Source of the DNA: Nordella sp. HKS 07
GTDB taxonomy: Bacteria; Pseudomonadota; Alphaproteobacteria; Rhizobiales; Aestuariivirgaceae
Assembly (NCBI RefSeq): GCF_011046735.1
Contig: NZ_CP049258.1
Span: forward strand, 248,001-312,000
DNA: 64,000 nt
Direction of reading: 5' to 3'
The notes beneath the pieces were generated by a model. It was not told the DNA's origin, did no database searches, and worked only from the letters and a program-made list of their open reading frames with translations. Position 1 is the stretch's first letter. The number at the start of each line of letters is the position of its first letter. Of the stretch, positions 8,631-16,641 are shown piece by piece. Both the position numbers and the translations under genes were made by a program.

Positions 8631-8662
8631 ACAATGCCGGGAGCTCCGCTCTCCGGCATTGT
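8631..8662. repeat. Ten-base inverted repeat in the leader of the DUF6152 gene
   Basis: ACAATGCCGG (8631-8640) pairs perfectly with CCGGCATTGT (8653-8662) around a 12 nt loop. It lies between the divergent ArsR gene and the DUF6152 gene, about 50 nt upstream of the latter. It could be a regulator site, a leader hairpin or a small palindromic repeat; no T-run follows. Confidence 0.5.
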
Positions 8663-8714
8663 CCCGGCGGCCTCAGCCCTTAAGCTCGACGGGGACGGCT
8701 TCAGGAGGACTGCC

Positions 8715-9065
8715 ATGCGCAACAGACTGATCACCGCCCTCGCCTTCCTCGTCGGCGCAACCGCCGTCGCCTCGGCCCATCACGGCTGGGGCAGTTACGA
8801 CTCGGCGAAGAAGTTCTCCATCGAAGCGCCGGTCGAGATGATCGCCTGGCAAAACCCGCACGCCCACGTGATGCTGAAATACGACAACGCGACCTGGGAA
8901 ATCACTCTGGCGCCGATCTCGCGGATGCAGAACCGGGGTTTGACAGAGGATATGCTGAAGACCGGAACTATCATCATAGCGGAAGGATATCCTTCGACCC
9001 GGCGCGCGCATGAAATGCGGGCGGAGCGAGTCACCGTCGCCGGCAAGGTCTATGAGATGCGCTGA
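8715..9065 (+). CDS. Secreted DUF6152-family protein
   Basis: A 116-residue protein with a Sec signal peptide (about residues 1-21, cleavage after ASA) leaving a mature N-terminus HHGWGSYD. The mature part has a conserved I.WQNPH.H..L pattern and ends in an RAERVTVAGKVYEMR strand, the features I associate with DUF6152. The His-rich start hints at metal binding but this is inference. The ATG at 8715 is preceded by AGGAGG (8703-8708), which fixes the start. It is followed after 6 nt by a membrane protein gene, a pairing often seen for these families. Confidence 0.75.
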   Translation: MRNRLITALAFLVGATAVASAHHGWGSYDSAKKFSIEAPVEMIAWQNPHAHVMLKYDNATWEITLAPISRMQNRGLTEDMLKTGTIIIAEGYPSTRRAHEMRAERVTVAGKVYEMR

Positions 9066-9071
9066 CCGCTG

Positions 9072-9539
9072 ATGTGGGACTCATTCCTCCAGGGTCTTGA
9101 ATTCTCGCGTCTCGGCTTTGCCGCGCGGGGATCCGTCTGGCTATATCCCCTCGCCAATCTCGCCCATGTCGTCGGCGCGACATTGCTCGTCGGCGCCATT
9201 CTCGTCTTCGACCTTCTACTTCTGCGCCGGCGTTTCCACATGGCGACGGCCATAGCGCCGACCGCACTCGGCGTCGCGGCGACAGGCCTCATCCTTCTCC
9301 TTCTCAGTGGGCCCGTCATGTTCAGCGCCGAGGCGACAGCCTTCGGACAGAATCCGGTATTTCTGGCCAAAATGGCCTTCATCGCCGCCGGCTTCACCAA
9401 TCTCGGCCTCTATCACTGGGGTGAACGGCGCGCCGTCTTGCAGCCGGCGGTTCCCGCCAATGCCCGCTATCATGCCGCCTTTTCCGCCGGCATCTGGATT
9501 CTGGCAGTCCTTGCTGGGCGCTCGATCGCTTATGTCTGA
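9072..9539 (+). CDS. DUF6644-like integral membrane protein
   Basis: A 155-residue protein with four predicted membrane segments (about 26-48, 60-82, 95-115 and 133-152). It resembles the small copper-resistance-D-like/DUF6644 membrane proteins: conserved H30 in LANLAHVVGA and a GLYHWGER loop. It probably works with the secreted DUF6152 protein upstream. Function is unknown; a metal or electron-transfer role is only a guess from the family context. It converges on the ABC ATPase gene with a 14 nt gap. Confidence 0.6.
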   Translation: MWDSFLQGLEFSRLGFAARGSVWLYPLANLAHVVGATLLVGAILVFDLLLLRRRFHMATAIAPTALGVAATGLILLLLSGPVMFSAEATAFGQNPVFLAKMAFIAAGFTNLGLYHWGERRAVLQPAVPANARYHAAFSAGIWILAVLAGRSIAYV

Positions 9540-9553
9540 AGCTGCAGCGAGGA

Positions 9554-10618
9554 TCAGGACAGCCTGTTCCCGTCGGCGCCGAAGAAATGCAGATGCGTTT
9601 GATCGACGGCGAGCGCAATCCGCTCTCCCGCCTTGAGATTGGTTTTGCCCTGGATCTTGAGGATGAGGAGATCGCCGCCCGTCGGCGCTTGCGCATAGAT
9701 CAGCGTTTCGCCCCCCAGCCTTTCGACGAGCGAGACTTGCGAGATGAAGGCCGCCTCGCCTTCGCTGCGGGCGATGGCGAGATGTTCGGGCCTGATGCCG
9801 ATGGTGACCTTCGCGCCTGGCGCCGCCGCGATGCCGGGATGGACAAGGACCCCTGGCCCTATATCGAGCCCTTTCTCCGTGACAATCGCATCGATGAGAT
9901 TGATCGCCGGCGCGCCGATGAAGCTCGCCACGAATTTGTTCGCCGGCTGGTCGTAAAGCTCCATGGGCGAGCCGACCTGCTCAACCCGGCCGCGATTGAG
10001 GACAATGATGCGGTCGGCGAGCGTCATGGCTTCGATCTGGTCATGCGTGACATAGATCATGCTGCGCCGGGACAGCTGGTGAAGCTTGGCGATCTCGAGC
10101 CTGGTCTGTATGCGAAGCGCTGCATCGAGATTGGAGAGCGGCTCGTCGAACATATAGACGGCGGGATCGCGCAGCATGGCGCGCCCGATGGCAACGCGCT
10201 GCCGCTGGCCGCCCGACAGCTGCGCCGGCCGACGGTGGAGGAGACCGTCGAGCTGCAAGGTCCTGGAGACCTCAGCGATCTTGGCGGTTCGTACCGAGCC
10301 TGCGACACCACGGATCTTGAGGCCGAAGCCCATATTCTGGGCGACCGTCATATGCGGGAACAGGGCATAGGTCTGGAACACCATCGCGACATTGCGCTCA
10401 GGCGGCGGCAAGTCATTGGCGCGCCTGCCATCGAGCCTGATCTCGCCCGCGGTAACGGTCTCGAGCCCCGCCACCATGCGCAGGAGCGTGGACTTGCCAC
10501 AGCCCGAAGGGCCGACAAAGACACAGAGCTCGCCGCTCTCGATGCTGAGTGTGACGTCGTGGAGAACCGGCGTGTCGCCAAAGTTCTTGTGGACATGCTC
10601 GAATTCAATTCGCGCCAT
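9554..10618 (-). CDS. Sugar ABC transporter ATP-binding protein (UgpC/MsmK type)
   Basis: A 354-residue ATPase of the carbohydrate uptake CUT1 class. Walker A GPSGCGKST, Q-loop FQTYALFPHMT, signature LSGGQRQR, Walker B VYMFDEPLSNLDA and the switch histidine in VTHDQ are intact. A C-terminal TOBE-type regulatory domain follows (about 240-354). The start is the ATG of MARIEF, overlapping the upstream acetyltransferase gene by 14 nt. It energises the permease pair at 12593-14342. It is the last gene of this operon. Confidence 0.93.
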   Translation of the reverse strand: MARIEFEHVHKNFGDTPVLHDVTLSIESGELCVFVGPSGCGKSTLLRMVAGLETVTAGEIRLDGRRANDLPPPERNVAMVFQTYALFPHMTVAQNMGFGLKIRGVAGSVRTAKIAEVSRTLQLDGLLHRRPAQLSGGQRQRVAIGRAMLRDPAVYMFDEPLSNLDAALRIQTRLEIAKLHQLSRRSMIYVTHDQIEAMTLADRIIVLNRGRVEQVGSPMELYDQPANKFVASFIGAPAINLIDAIVTEKGLDIGPGVLVHPGIAAAPGAKVTIGIRPEHLAIARSEGEAAFISQVSLVERLGGETLIYAQAPTGGDLLILKIQGKTNLKAGERIALAVDQTHLHFFGADGNRLS

Positions 10619-11249
10619 GCAGTTCCCCGAGGTGGCGCGCCATGAACAATGTGTCGCCCGGCAAGTCCGGTGAAGAGAGCACTTCAAAGCCAAGGGCGTG
10701 ATAGAATTCCCGCGCGCCTTCATTCTTCGGGCTCACCTGCAGGTGAAGGCCGGACGAGCCGAGCTCGGTGAGACGCTCCATCATGGTCTGCATCAGATGA
10801 CGGCCGATCCCGTGCCCACGCGCTTCGATGAGAAGATCGATATGAGCATGCGAGGGGTAGGGTGCCAGAACGGCGGGAACCTCGAGGAAGGGATGATGCA
10901 GGACGTGGCGCACCCAGTCGCTGCCTCGCCAGGTCTTGGCATCGCCGCCGGGATCGCGGTGAGCCTTCTGCAGGCGCGGCAACCATTCCCGCTCGAGCCG
11001 GTCATTGAACCTGACCGTATCGAGGGCGCCGAGCAGATAGCCGATGGGTCCATGCGGACTGTCGAGCGCAAAGGCGAGATCCGGCTCCAGCACTACATAG
11101 GGTCCGACATAGACCTCGCCCAGGATATCGGGATCGTCCTGCAGGGCGGTCGCATCCCTGCCGGAATTTCCGGTCTTCAGGCAGACCCTGTAGAGCGCCG
11201 GCAGGTCGTCGGGGGTCGCGTGGCGCAATAGGTAGGACTCAAGTGACAT
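10605..11249 (-). CDS. GNAT acetyltransferase resembling the O-GlcNAcase C-terminal domain
   Basis: A 214-residue GNAT-fold protein. The stretch LYRVCLKTGNSGRDAT, then DPDILGEVYVGPYVVLEPD, then GYLLGALDT is strikingly like the pseudo-acetyltransferase domain at the C-terminus of animal O-GlcNAcase as I remember it. The acetyl-CoA loop reads ARGHGIGRHLM (R-x2-G-x-G-x2 type), so unlike the human domain it may bind acetyl-CoA. The gene overlaps the GH84 glycosidase gene by 11 nt, the other half of that animal enzyme. Separate bacterial homologues are known. Acceptor substrate unknown; an amino sugar or protein lysine are options. Confidence 0.8.
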   Translation of the reverse strand: MSLESYLLRHATPDDLPALYRVCLKTGNSGRDATALQDDPDILGEVYVGPYVVLEPDLAFALDSPHGPIGYLLGALDTVRFNDRLEREWLPRLQKAHRDPGGDAKTWRGSDWVRHVLHHPFLEVPAVLAPYPSHAHIDLLIEARGHGIGRHLMQTMMERLTELGSSGLHLQVSPKNEGAREFYHALGFEVLSSPDLPGDTLFMARHLGELHGAN

Positions 11250-12582
11250 GGCGGTAAACTCCTGTCTCGTCGCGCGGAAGGAGATGCTGGAGAGCCACGG
11301 CAAAGCCTTGTCGATAAGTATTGGGTATGCGGTCTTCATGCGGGAAGCGGGCGCCGGCTTCCGGGCCGGTCGCCAGCCAGTCGAGATAGTGGACGGTGGT
11401 CAGAAGCTCTTCGCGGCATTCCCAGAGATAAGGCTGGAACGTGTAGAAGAGATCACGGTTGCCGATCTCGGTGAGGTCGTCGAAGAGCTTCGAGACGCGG
11501 TTGAGGAAATGGCGGATGCGCTCGACACCTTCGGCAAAGCCTGCTCCCATGGGCTGCAGCAGAAGCCGGCGCGCTTCCGCGACGATCGCCGCCGATTGCG
11601 GGCCCAGGCGGAAAGGCTGGTGGAGGAGATCAGCCAGAAGCTCGACCTGGTCGAGCTCGAGCTGCCGCTCGCTCGAGGCATAGACGAAGCGCCGCCGCCA
11701 GTCGCGGCAGGAGGCCTTGAGCGCTTCCGCCTCATTATAGCCGGCATCCGACAGGAAACAGCCGAGAGTGTGGACGGCGGAGAAATTGGCCTCGAACTCG
11801 TTGTTGGGATTGGTGATGAAGCCTGAGACCTCCGCCACGATTTCGGTTTTGCGTCCGCCGAGCGGCCCGGCATAGACGCGCCTGATGTCATAATCGTTGG
11901 CGTGGAAATTCTCCCAGATCACCGGCTTGCGCCTCAGCACCTGGGCAAGTTCCCTGAGCGACTGCGCCGTGATCTCTTCCGAGACGATCTCAGGTCCCGT
12001 CCAGAAGATCTCGACACCAGGAGCGAGTCTCTCTCCGATCTCTGCGAGATAAGCCGACTTGCGCACGTCACCGCCGGCCATGCGCCCGCAATATTCGGTC
12101 GGGCAGAAGAACAGCCTGCGATCGGAGCCTAAAGCCTTCACGAAGTCCTGCATCTCGTTGACGACATGCGCCTGTGCTTCCGCAAAGGTCGAGAAGTGCT
12201 TGCCATCCTCGGGCCCGAGGATGCTCGGGACATCGTCGAAGAGCAAGGCGAAGGATCTCATGCCGATGTCGTCGAGTTGCTGCAGCTTGCGCTTGAGCAC
12301 CACGGTCTCGCTCGGATCGCAATGGCGGATATCGAGACAGGGCGAGACCGCCCCCATGAGCGTCACGTTGCGCGTTTTCGCCTCGCTGGCGAGATTGACG
12401 AGGCTGCGGCTTTCCCAGCAATCGTAAAGTTCGCGCCAGCGCGCCCTGATCTTGATGTCGTCCTTGGGCGCATAGGCAAAGAGCTTCATGCCGGCTTGGC
12501 TGATCCAGTCCAGCATCTCGATGCGCTGGGCGGCCGACCAGGGCCTGCCGTAGAAGCCTTCGATGACTCCGCTGTAGAACAT
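11239..12582 (-). CDS. GH84 beta-N-acetylglucosaminidase (O-GlcNAcase-like)
   Basis: A 447-residue glycosidase without a signal peptide, hence cytoplasmic. It opens with FYSGVIEGFYGRPWS and has YAPKDD (37-42) and the adjacent catalytic aspartates D116-D117 in LLFDDVP, the GH84 hallmark for substrate-assisted cleavage of beta-linked N-acetylglucosamine. A helical C-terminal half follows. The start is the ATG at 12582 with GGAG about 7 nt upstream. The neighbours (importer, GNAT, SIS gene) suggest it trims imported GlcNAc-containing molecules rather than acting as a regulatory O-GlcNAcase, but the latter is not excluded. Confidence 0.9.
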   Translation of the reverse strand: MFYSGVIEGFYGRPWSAAQRIEMLDWISQAGMKLFAYAPKDDIKIRARWRELYDCWESRSLVNLASEAKTRNVTLMGAVSPCLDIRHCDPSETVVLKRKLQQLDDIGMRSFALLFDDVPSILGPEDGKHFSTFAEAQAHVVNEMQDFVKALGSDRRLFFCPTEYCGRMAGGDVRKSAYLAEIGERLAPGVEIFWTGPEIVSEEITAQSLRELAQVLRRKPVIWENFHANDYDIRRVYAGPLGGRKTEIVAEVSGFITNPNNEFEANFSAVHTLGCFLSDAGYNEAEALKASCRDWRRRFVYASSERQLELDQVELLADLLHQPFRLGPQSAAIVAEARRLLLQPMGAGFAEGVERIRHFLNRVSKLFDDLTEIGNRDLFYTFQPYLWECREELLTTVHYLDWLATGPEAGARFPHEDRIPNTYRQGFAVALQHLLPRDETGVYRHVT

Positions 12583-12592
12583 TTGAGCTCCG

Positions 12593-13435
12593 CTATTCGG
12601 CGACCGCGGCAGTGAGGCCGCGCATGACATGGCGTTGACAGATGAAATAGAAGATCATGATCGGTATGGTGGTGATGGTCAGCGCCGCGAAGATCAGGCT
12701 GTAGTCGGTGCTGTGGTAGCCCGAGAATCGCACAATGCCGGCGGGCAGCGTGCGTTTGTCGTCGTCGCTGATGAAGAGCAGCGCGAAGAGCAGCTCGTTC
12801 CAGATATTGATGGCATTGAGGATGGCGACGGTGATCATCGCCGGCTTCACCAGTGGCATCACGACATACCAGAAGACCTGGAAGCGATTGGCGCCTTCCA
12901 GCAAGGCCGCCTCCTCCATCTCGCGCTTGAGCGAGCGGAAGTAGCCGCCGAGCAGATAGGTCGTAAGCGCGATCGTCCAGGCGCCATTGGTGAGAATGAG
13001 CGCCCACAAGGTATTGATGAGGCCGAGCGCGCTCAGTTGCGTGAAGAGCGCGATGGCGACGGCGGGGGGCGGCAGGAGAAGACCAACGAGGAACAGGCGC
13101 GACAGGAGCCGACGGCCCGGGAATTCGAGTCTGGTGAAGGCATAGGCGGCCATGCTGGCGAAGAGGACCGACAGCGCCACGCCGACGCCGGTGACGATGA
13201 TGGTGTTGAGAAACAGCGAGCCGAGCCCGCCCTCGATCCACGCCTTGCCGAAATTCTCCCAGCGCCATTCCGCCGGCAGGCCGAAGGGCGATCGGAAGAT
13301 TTCGCGGTTCGACTTGAAGGCGGAGTACACCATCCACACCGCCGGGAAGCACATCACCGCGACGATGACCGATCCGGCCCCGAATTGCAGCCATTCGCCC
13401 GGCGTTCTGGGCTTTACGTCAATATTCGACGACAT
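12593..13435 (-). CDS. Carbohydrate ABC transporter permease (MalG type)
   Basis: A 280-residue inner-membrane permease with six predicted membrane helices and the EAA loop EEAALLEGANRFQVFWYVVMP that docks on the ATPase. It pairs with the MalF-type permease upstream. I choose the ATG at 13435 (MSSNID); an ATG at 13450 would extend the 17 nt overlap with the upstream gene to 32 nt. It is CUT1 class, predicted to move an oligosaccharide or glycoside. The gap to the GH84 gene is 10 nt. Confidence 0.9.
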   Translation of the reverse strand: MSSNIDVKPRTPGEWLQFGAGSVIVAVMCFPAVWMVYSAFKSNREIFRSPFGLPAEWRWENFGKAWIEGGLGSLFLNTIIVTGVGVALSVLFASMAAYAFTRLEFPGRRLLSRLFLVGLLLPPPAVAIALFTQLSALGLINTLWALILTNGAWTIALTTYLLGGYFRSLKREMEEAALLEGANRFQVFWYVVMPLVKPAMITVAILNAINIWNELLFALLFISDDDKRTLPAGIVRFSGYHSTDYSLIFAALTITTIPIMIFYFICQRHVMRGLTAAVAE

Positions 13436-14342
13436 GGCTTCGCTCGGCATAGCGCAGATAGATGAGCGAGATGAGGCAGACGACGCTGGTGAGGATCACA
13501 GTGAGCGCGATGCCATAGCCCAGCTGATCATTGTCGAAGGCCTGTTTCATGATCCAGGTCGCCGGCACTTCCGTCGAATTATAGGGCTGGCCGTTGGTCA
13601 TGGTGAAAAACAGATCGAAGCCGGCGAAGCCGCCCGTGACGGCGAGCAGGACCGCCACCAGCACATTCTGCTTGAGGAGCGGCAGCGTGATGTTGAAGAA
13701 GCACCAGATACCGCCCGCCCCCTCGAGCCGCGCCGCTTCATAAAGATGACGCGGAATGCGCCGGAGCGCCGCGAAGAACAGGATCATATAGAGGCCGGCG
13801 AACTTCCATCCCGACACCAGCATGACACAGAGGAGCGCGGTAGCCGGCTGTGACAGCCACGGCTGTGCCCAGTCGGCGAGTCCCAGTCCTTTCAGCGATG
13901 CATTGATGATGCCGGTGCGATAGTCGAAGACGAAGGTCCACAGCACGCCCGCCGCCGACATCGACAGCACCACGGGTGAGAAGAACAGCGCCCTGAGTAG
14001 CGCGAAACCGGGCCTGTCGCTGTTGAGCAGCACCGCCATGAAGAGGCCGAAACTCACTTCGAAGACGAGAGTGCCCAGTATGTAGAGCGTGACATGCAGA
14101 TAGGAGGCGAGGTGAATCTTGTCGGCGAAAGCACGCTCGAAATTGGCGAAACCGATCCAGCGGGCCTGGCTGATGCCGTCCCAGTCGGTCATCGAAAAAT
14201 AGACTGAAGACGCGAGCGGCCAGATCACGAAGGCGGCATAAAGGACAAGCGCCGGCGCGACGAAGATCAACCCCGTCGCACCGGCCCTTATCGCTCCTGT
14301 CGCACCTGCAGAATTCGAAACTTTCGCTGCGCCGACCGTCAT
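13419..14342 (-). CDS. Carbohydrate ABC transporter permease (MalF type)
   Basis: A 307-residue permease with the EAA loop LYEAARLEGAGGIWCFFNITLP and about six membrane helices, first at residues 24-46. The start is ATG 14342 (MTVGAAK), 2 nt after the binding-protein stop; much longer upstream extensions overlap that gene. With the MalG-type permease and the ATPase at 9554 it forms one importer. Confidence 0.9.
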   Translation of the reverse strand: MTVGAAKVSNSAGATGAIRAGATGLIFVAPALVLYAAFVIWPLASSVYFSMTDWDGISQARWIGFANFERAFADKIHLASYLHVTLYILGTLVFEVSFGLFMAVLLNSDRPGFALLRALFFSPVVLSMSAAGVLWTFVFDYRTGIINASLKGLGLADWAQPWLSQPATALLCVMLVSGWKFAGLYMILFFAALRRIPRHLYEAARLEGAGGIWCFFNITLPLLKQNVLVAVLLAVTGGFAGFDLFFTMTNGQPYNSTEVPATWIMKQAFDNDQLGYGIALTVILTSVVCLISLIYLRYAERSHVVEY

Positions 14343-14344
14343 CG

Positions 14345-15643
14345 TCACGGCTTGCGCATGGACTTGACGCGGTCGTCGAGCCAGACAAGCGCGTCCTTGG
14401 GCGATTTCTCGCCGCCCGCCACATAGGCGGCGGCCTGGTAATAAGCCTCCGCGACTTCGACCGGATAGGTCGTGTCGGGCGGCGGCACCAGCGAGCTGGC
14501 GCTGTTGAGAAGATCGGCCATCGCCTTTGTCTTGGGATCGAGCTTGGCCTTCTCCATTGCGCCCTTCACCGGGCTGAAGCTGCCGGCTTCCGCCCATTTG
14601 ACCTGGTTCTCGGGACTGGTGAAGAAGCGCAGGAAGGTAATCGCCTGCTGCGGATTCTGGCTCTTGGGGCTCACCGCGAAGCCGGTGAGCGTGCCGATGA
14701 CGCTATCCTTCAGGGGATGCGCCGGGTCGATGAGCGGCGTGTTGAACTCGTCATAGTCGAAGTCCTTCTCGGCGAGTTCCGCCGCCGAGGAGACGAGCCA
14801 CGAACCGATCGGATGCATGGCGGCAGCGCCCTGGAAGAAGGTGCTCATGGCCGGATCGGCGCCGAGACCGGCGATATCCTTGTTGAAGCCGCCGGCCTGG
14901 CGGATTTCGTCGATGAGCATCAGCGCCTTCTCGAAATCGGGCGTGTTGAAGGGCTTCTCGAGCCGGAAGGCCGCTTCATAGTCACCGGGCGGCACGACGC
15001 GCGAGGCAATATGGGATGCCCAGTTGCCGAGCGGCCAGAGTTCCTGGTTGCCGATGACGAAAGGCGTCTGATTGGCGCCGGCGAGCTTCTTGGTGAGATC
15101 GATGAGCTCGGCCCAGTTCGCGGGCGGCGTTACGCCGGCGTCCTTGAAGATCTGCTTGTTGTACCAGATGACATTGGTGACATCGAGCGTGATGGGCACC
15201 AGATAGGGCTTGCCGTCACTGAGCACGCCCATCTGCTGCGAGAAGGCGGGCGCGATGAAGCTGTCCTTCCAGCCGTCCGTGCCGAGCGCCTCTGAGAGAT
15301 CCATGGCGAAGCCCTCGCGCGCGTCGCGCTGGATGGGAGCGCCCGCCCATTGGAAATAGATCTCGGGCGGCGAGGAGCTCTTGAGCTGGGTGATGAGGCC
15401 GGTGTCGGAATAGAGATCGTCGTCATAGACGATCTGTTTGATCTTGATGTCGGGATGCGCCGCTTCGAAGGCGGCGACAATGGCGTCGAAGACTTCCTTC
15501 TGCGCGCCACCCGTCATGGAATGGGTGATGCGCACCTCGGTAGGTGCCGCCGCCGACGGGAGTGACGCGCTGCCCCAGGCCGCCGCACTCAGGGCCAGGA
15601 GAGAGAAAGCACGGCGCGTCAACACGTTTGTCCTGAGCGGCAT
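14345..15643 (-). CDS. Extracellular solute-binding protein, carbohydrate ABC importer
   Basis: A 432-residue periplasmic binding protein (SBP type 1 family). The signal region has a twin-arginine-like TRRAFSLL followed by a hydrophobic stretch and an AxA cleavage site near residue 33. Mature features are VRITHSMTGG at the start and IWYNKQIFKDAG in the ligand-binding cleft region. The start is the ATG at 15643, with GGAGG about 6 nt upstream; an in-frame ATG 12 nt earlier overlaps that site. First gene of the importer-GH84-GNAT operon. Ligand unknown; a GlcNAc-containing glycoside is suggested by context. Confidence 0.9.
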   Translation of the reverse strand: MPLRTNVLTRRAFSLLALSAAAWGSASLPSAAAPTEVRITHSMTGGAQKEVFDAIVAAFEAAHPDIKIKQIVYDDDLYSDTGLITQLKSSSPPEIYFQWAGAPIQRDAREGFAMDLSEALGTDGWKDSFIAPAFSQQMGVLSDGKPYLVPITLDVTNVIWYNKQIFKDAGVTPPANWAELIDLTKKLAGANQTPFVIGNQELWPLGNWASHIASRVVPPGDYEAAFRLEKPFNTPDFEKALMLIDEIRQAGGFNKDIAGLGADPAMSTFFQGAAAMHPIGSWLVSSAAELAEKDFDYDEFNTPLIDPAHPLKDSVIGTLTGFAVSPKSQNPQQAITFLRFFTSPENQVKWAEAGSFSPVKGAMEKAKLDPKTKAMADLLNSASSLVPPPDTTYPVEVAEAYYQAAAYVAGGEKSPKDALVWLDDRVKSMRKP

Positions 15644-15686
15644 CACGACCTCCATTTTGGTATGTTTTTGGCATGGTATCGGACTG

Positions 15687-15723
15687 TTGGATAACCGTCC
15701 AGTGGGTGCGACGCCTTATCCAT
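15687..15723. promoter_or_regulatory. Possible regulator site in the divergent importer/GntR spacer
   Basis: TTGGATAA (15687-15694) and TTATCCAT (15716-15723) form an inverted repeat with 7 of 8 bases paired and a 21 nt spacer. It lies in the AT-rich 259-base spacer (15644-15902) between the importer operon and the divergent GntR gene, just upstream of the binding-protein gene. The spacing is long for a GntR site, so this is a weak candidate. Confidence 0.3.
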
Positions 15724-15902
15724 AAATAATCTCGAAAATTGAATCTGGACTTAAAATATTGATTTTACTACCATCACAAAATTACATTAGGTTAGAAATA
15801 CATCTCATCATAACACCTCCTGCATGCACGCCAAATTCATACCAGTGTTGTCTTGCCCAGCCGGCCAGATTAAGGTGGCCCCCGAATCTCACTTAGGTGC
15901 CG

Positions 15903-16637
15903 ATGACTGAAACCCACGAAATCCGCCGCCGTATGGACCGCCTGACGGGCCCCTTGGGCGTCCGCCTCGTGATGGCGATGACCTCGGCGATCGAGGATCG
16001 CACCCTGGGGCCCGGGCAGCCTCTGCCGGCGGAGCGTGACTTCGCGGCCGACCTCGGCGTCTCGCGCTCGACCTTGCGCCAGGGTCTGGAACAGCTGGCT
16101 AAGGACGGCTATGTGGCGACCCGGCCGGGTGCCGGCACCTTCGTCGCCCAGCGCATCCTGAAGCCCATCACCCGGCTTACGGGCTTCACCGACGACATGC
16201 TGAGCCGCGGCCTCAAGCCCTCCTCTCAAATCCTCGGCTGCAAGGTGATGCCGGTGCCGCCCGAGATTTCCTTTCGCACCGGTCTGCCGCTCGGCACCGA
16301 AGTGATGATGCTGACACGCTTGCGCCAGGCGGATGGCGAAGTGATGGGCTATGACCGCTCCATCTTCCCCGTCCAGGCCGTAGGCGCCGATTTCGACGGC
16401 ACCGGCTCGCTTTATGCCCGCATGGACGCGCGAGGTGGACGGCCTCGCCGCATCCTACAGAGCCTCAAGGCCGCCGGTGCGCCGGAAGACATCGCCCGCC
16501 ATCTGGGCGTGAAACCGGGCACCGCGGTGCTCGCGATCCACCGCATCGGATATGGCGTGCAAGGCAATGCGCTCGAGGACGCCATGAGCTGGTACCGGGG
16601 CGACCGCTATGAATATATTGCTGAAATAACAGGGTGA
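15903..16637 (+). CDS. GntR-family regulator with UTRA ligand domain
   Basis: A 244-residue HutC-type repressor. The N-terminal winged helix contains LPAERDFAADLGVSRSTLRQ and GAGTFV. The C-terminal UTRA domain starts around residue 90 with ITRLTGFTDDMLSRGLKPSS, the NagR/DasR-like pattern that binds phosphorylated sugars. It stands opposite the importer operon and 4 nt ahead of the SIS gene, so it very likely controls both in response to a sugar phosphate, plausibly GlcNAc-6-phosphate. I use ATG 15903; a GTG six bases earlier is also possible. Confidence 0.88.
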   Translation: MTETHEIRRRMDRLTGPLGVRLVMAMTSAIEDRTLGPGQPLPAERDFAADLGVSRSTLRQGLEQLAKDGYVATRPGAGTFVAQRILKPITRLTGFTDDMLSRGLKPSSQILGCKVMPVPPEISFRTGLPLGTEVMMLTRLRQADGEVMGYDRSIFPVQAVGADFDGTGSLYARMDARGGRPRRILQSLKAAGAPEDIARHLGVKPGTAVLAIHRIGYGVQGNALEDAMSWYRGDRYEYIAEITG

Positions 16638-16641
16638 CTTG

